Assembly: GCF_009727055.1 (NCBI RefSeq)
Contig: NC_052351.1
Span: 12,161,019 to 12,225,018 of the forward strand
Length of the DNA stretch: 64,000 bases
DNA from: Benincasa hispida
Taxonomy: Eukaryota > Streptophyta > Magnoliopsida > Cucurbitales > Cucurbitaceae
Direction of reading: 5' to 3'
The first letter of the stretch is position 1, and each line of letters opens with the position of its first letter. This document shows positions 61,301 to 64,000 of this stretch, piece by piece. Under the pieces are notes generated by a model, which was given only the letters and a program-made list of their open reading frames with translations, was not told the origin of the DNA and did not search any database. The translations under genes were made by a program, and so were the position numbers.

Positions 61301-63190
61301 TATGTACGTATAACATTTTCTTATTTATATATATTGAACATCAATGTTAAAAGTTTATTATTTTTTCAACTTTTTTAAATACATTTCTTCACTTGTTTTT
61401 CATTTAAAGGAAGACAAAAGTTCTGCAAAGAGTAGAAAACGTCCATTTAGATTTGAGACTATGCATTTTTTTTTCAACATAAAATACATTCCATATCATC
61501 TATTATAACACTTTTACTTCCTATATTTTTTTATTTGTATCTATTTGATCTTTAAATTTTTTAAATTATCTAATAAATTTTAAAATTTTTAATTTTGTAT
61601 TTAATTGGTCTCTCCCAAATTTGATCTCCTTTAAAAGTTAGTTGATCTATTATATAAAAGTTTGAAATATATTCTTAATGGAGTTTTGAACTTTTAATTT
61701 TTTTTTCTTATTAAAGTTGCAATTTTTTAAGGAAAAAAATAATTAAAAAAGTTTGAAAACTTAAAAACTTTGGACCAAGGACCTATAATTTCACCCCACC
61801 CGCATACAAATAGAAATCAATAAGTATTTTCTTTAGTATAATGTTAGGGGATTCAAATCACAAATCTCTTTGGTCACTAATACATTTATATGTCAATAGA
61901 ACTATACTCACTTTAGCACAATGTTGTCATTTAGATTGATGCGATGAAATGCCTTATGTCGTGTTCTTCAATATAACAATTTCGTAATCTAGATGCAATG
62001 TTTTCTCTAATTAAATCCAAGTATAAATTTAACTAGAGTATGCCTCGGTGCAATCTGAGAGTCAAACTCAAGGACATGCGATTAAAATGTGCAGTAAAGT
62101 TTTGCTCGATCTTGATGCAGTAATTTGATTATAAAGTAGGCGATGGAGATGTGATATATTTCATACTTTTTCGAGGATTGTTAGTTTTATAATCTCATGA
62201 TCGCAAAGCATAATTATTCGTGTAGATTCTTTGACAAGCTGACACATTTTTTTTTTCTTCTTAATTGTTCTCAATAACAAAGCAGAATAACTTGTATTTC
62301 TACAAGTTATCACACCCCACTTAAAGTCTAAGTATATCTCAACTCACTCTAAAGGATTAGCTAGACCTCTCAAAGTGCTTCCTAATTCAAAATTTATTAC
62401 ATTCACATTTTTTCTTAGCTTTATTTTCCTACCTGTGAAAATATTTCTAGACCTTAGATCCGACAAATTTATTCTTCAAAATCCCGTACTCATTTCCAAG
62501 GCTATCTGATATTTCTTTTTCAGAAATGAGCTTATGATTTAAAGTTGACAAAAGTTTCTCTTTGAAATTCTCTCTCTCCCTCTCTCTCTATATATATTTT
62601 TACTAATCCATGCATCTCACCTTCGTTTTGGCTTGCCCCCACGAGTGTCATGCAAACATCCAACTATGAGCAAGGTGCTCTTCTCAGACGTGACTCAAGC
62701 CATTGTTTTAATGAAAAATAATATTTTCAAAAATTTTGAATGTATTTAGCTCAAACCTCTCTCACCTCCAAATTTAGAAGGCAGCAAGGTCTTCATTACT
62801 AAAAATTGAAGTATATGATTACTTTGGAAAAAATTTGCAAAAGAGGTTTGAGATAAAGCTTGCACGTATACTAGTTGTGAGAAATGTTTCCTAAGGCAAC
62901 ATCCTAAGGTTAAGTACTAAATACGTATCGTAACCAATCAAGTATTGGCTAGCACAAGTATCATCATTGAGGTTATTGGCAAAACGTATCAAAGCAAGAA
63001 AAAATATCAAGAAATAACATAAACAATAGACAAATGCAGCAAAAAAAAAAAAAAAAAAAAACACGCGATCAATGAGCAACTTGTCACTTCATTCAATCCA
63101 ATCAATATATAAAGAAATTTGAGAAGACAAAACATCGAATGAAAATTTAAAGAAACAAATTCTACAAAAACACCCCGAAATTTAGTTCCC
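60727..63190. other. Upstream flank and AT-rich intergenic DNA with simple repeats
   Basis: No gene was recognised. It holds a ~30-base T run (61062-61091), an (AT)n run (61260-61297), a CT-rich run near 62565-62590 and a ~20-base A run (63041-63061). The passage 62290-62680 is less AT-rich but has no open frame. Confidence 0.45.
61260..61297. repeat. (AT)n microsatellite
   Basis: About 19 uninterrupted TA/AT dinucleotides. Confidence 0.9.
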
Positions 63191-64000
63191 TCATGCATTA
63201 TTGTTATCATTAGGCAAGGGAGGAAAGACTTCTTCTTTTGGGAAGTTTAGTGGTTGTTGAAGATGCGGCAAGATAGCGGGGTCAATGATCAGCTGAGCAA
63301 GTACTTCTTGGATGTATTGCAAAGTGAATCGAAATTGCTCATGTTGTCGCTACGTCTGATGCTGGATGAAGTTCCTCATTGGAATCTATTGGCATTGAAC
63401 TTGATGAGTTTGATGTTGAACAAATTCTTGGAGCTTGCATTGTTATTGTGCAAGTTATTGGTGCTGTCGCTGGATTGTGGCTTGTTGACAAGTCAGCTCA
63501 TCAAGACCTCCTAAGAGTGGCTCCCGATATCATCGTTCAAGAATTTGTATAGCTCATCAAAGTTTGCGTGCTTATCTTCAGACATCTGAGGAATACTGTG
63601 CTGAGTTCATTCTTCGGTAGGTGGTGGAAACTTGCTAGCCTCACCAACGCCCGATCCTTCTCCTTGATGAAAAAATGGAGGAAGAAGGCTTAGGTCATCA
63701 ACAACATACATTGAACAATGGACGCCTGGAAGATGTTACTCCTAAAAAATTGGAGCTTTGCCATTGTTGCTTTCAGGCAGTGGAGAAGATGTGTTTTCTC
63801 TTAGTTCAAAGGGTAATAATAGAGGATAGAAAGGATCTTCAATGAGGGCAGAAGGGTGCTCATTGAGGTCAACTTTAAGTCTAGGTGACTCATTTCTTAA
63901 CTGCTCTTGAGGCGATGAGAGGATCACAACCTCAGAGTTACGAGTGGACAATGGAGTTTGTTATCTAGAGTGCGGTAGAAGGGATCTTTCTTCAACTTCT
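63191..64000 (-). pseudogene. Degenerate Gln-rich coding relic, cut by window end
   Basis: On the minus strand a protein-like reading ends at a TGA at 63191-63193 with FPKEEVFPPLPNDNNNA. Upstream is a Gln-rich block (QQATIQRQHQ; RQHEQFRFTLQYIQEVLAQL; DPAILPHLQQ) interrupted by in-frame stops. Before that, another frame reads SEDKHANFDELYKFLNDD, and a 69-codon open piece lies at 63951-63742 (SEVVILSSPQEQLRNESPRLKVDLNEHP). At least one frameshift and several stops break it. The composition recalls uncharacterised retroelement-linked plant proteins, but I cannot name the family. The N-terminus is outside the window. Confidence 0.45.

Overview
The window is AT-rich plant nuclear DNA made mostly of transposable elements. 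A cucurbit (Cucumis or a close relative) is my best guess. That rests on remembered resemblance of the copia gag, the long copia LTRs and a ~285 bp MITE to repeats common in cucumber and melon; nothing in the window proves the species. I find two intact host genes. No CRISPR array, operon, tRNA gene or intact rRNA gene was seen.

Layout. 1-6560: a gypsy-type LTR with a ~30 bp minisatellite, interrupted by two solo LTRs, each with a perfect 5-bp target duplication (1351-3934 and 4101-5997); a third long LTR (1-1284) enters from the left edge. 6561-24556: about 18 kb of AT-rich intergenic DNA with several MITE-like inverted repeats, a Cassandra-like TRIM LTR carrying a 5S rRNA-derived promoter (20789-21061) and an LTR-like promoter block (22187-22718). 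24557-38020: a retrotransposon graveyard containing two hAT-type MITEs, a broken copia gag (28324-29125), long copia LTRs with primer-binding sites, retroelement leaders in direct and inverted copies, and pieces of a Tnt1-like LTR. 39170-40450: an intact three-exon 1-aminocyclopropane-1-carboxylate oxidase (ACO) gene, with a TATA box and a cluster of TCP-type sites upstream. 42289-54699: nested copia elements on the minus strand. An outer copia is split by a structurally complete but dead Tork/Tnt1-like copia (45156-50734), and its 5' LTR is split by a 1.7 kb solo LTR (52885-54560). 57238-60626: an intact four-exon minus-strand gene for a two-transmembrane protein of the Arabidopsis At1g16860/At1g78880 family. 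63191-64000: a degenerate glutamine-rich coding relic on the minus strand.

Function. The host genes are separate transcription units. ACO makes ethylene from ACC in the last step of its synthesis; the membrane-protein family has no proven biochemical role that I know of. All retroelement coding regions are disrupted by stops, frameshifts or lost catalytic residues. I found no convincing undescribed system. The best leads are the TCP-site cluster upstream of ACO, the 5S-derived promoter, the nested insertions with readable target duplications, and a stem-loop kept in two retroelement leaders.
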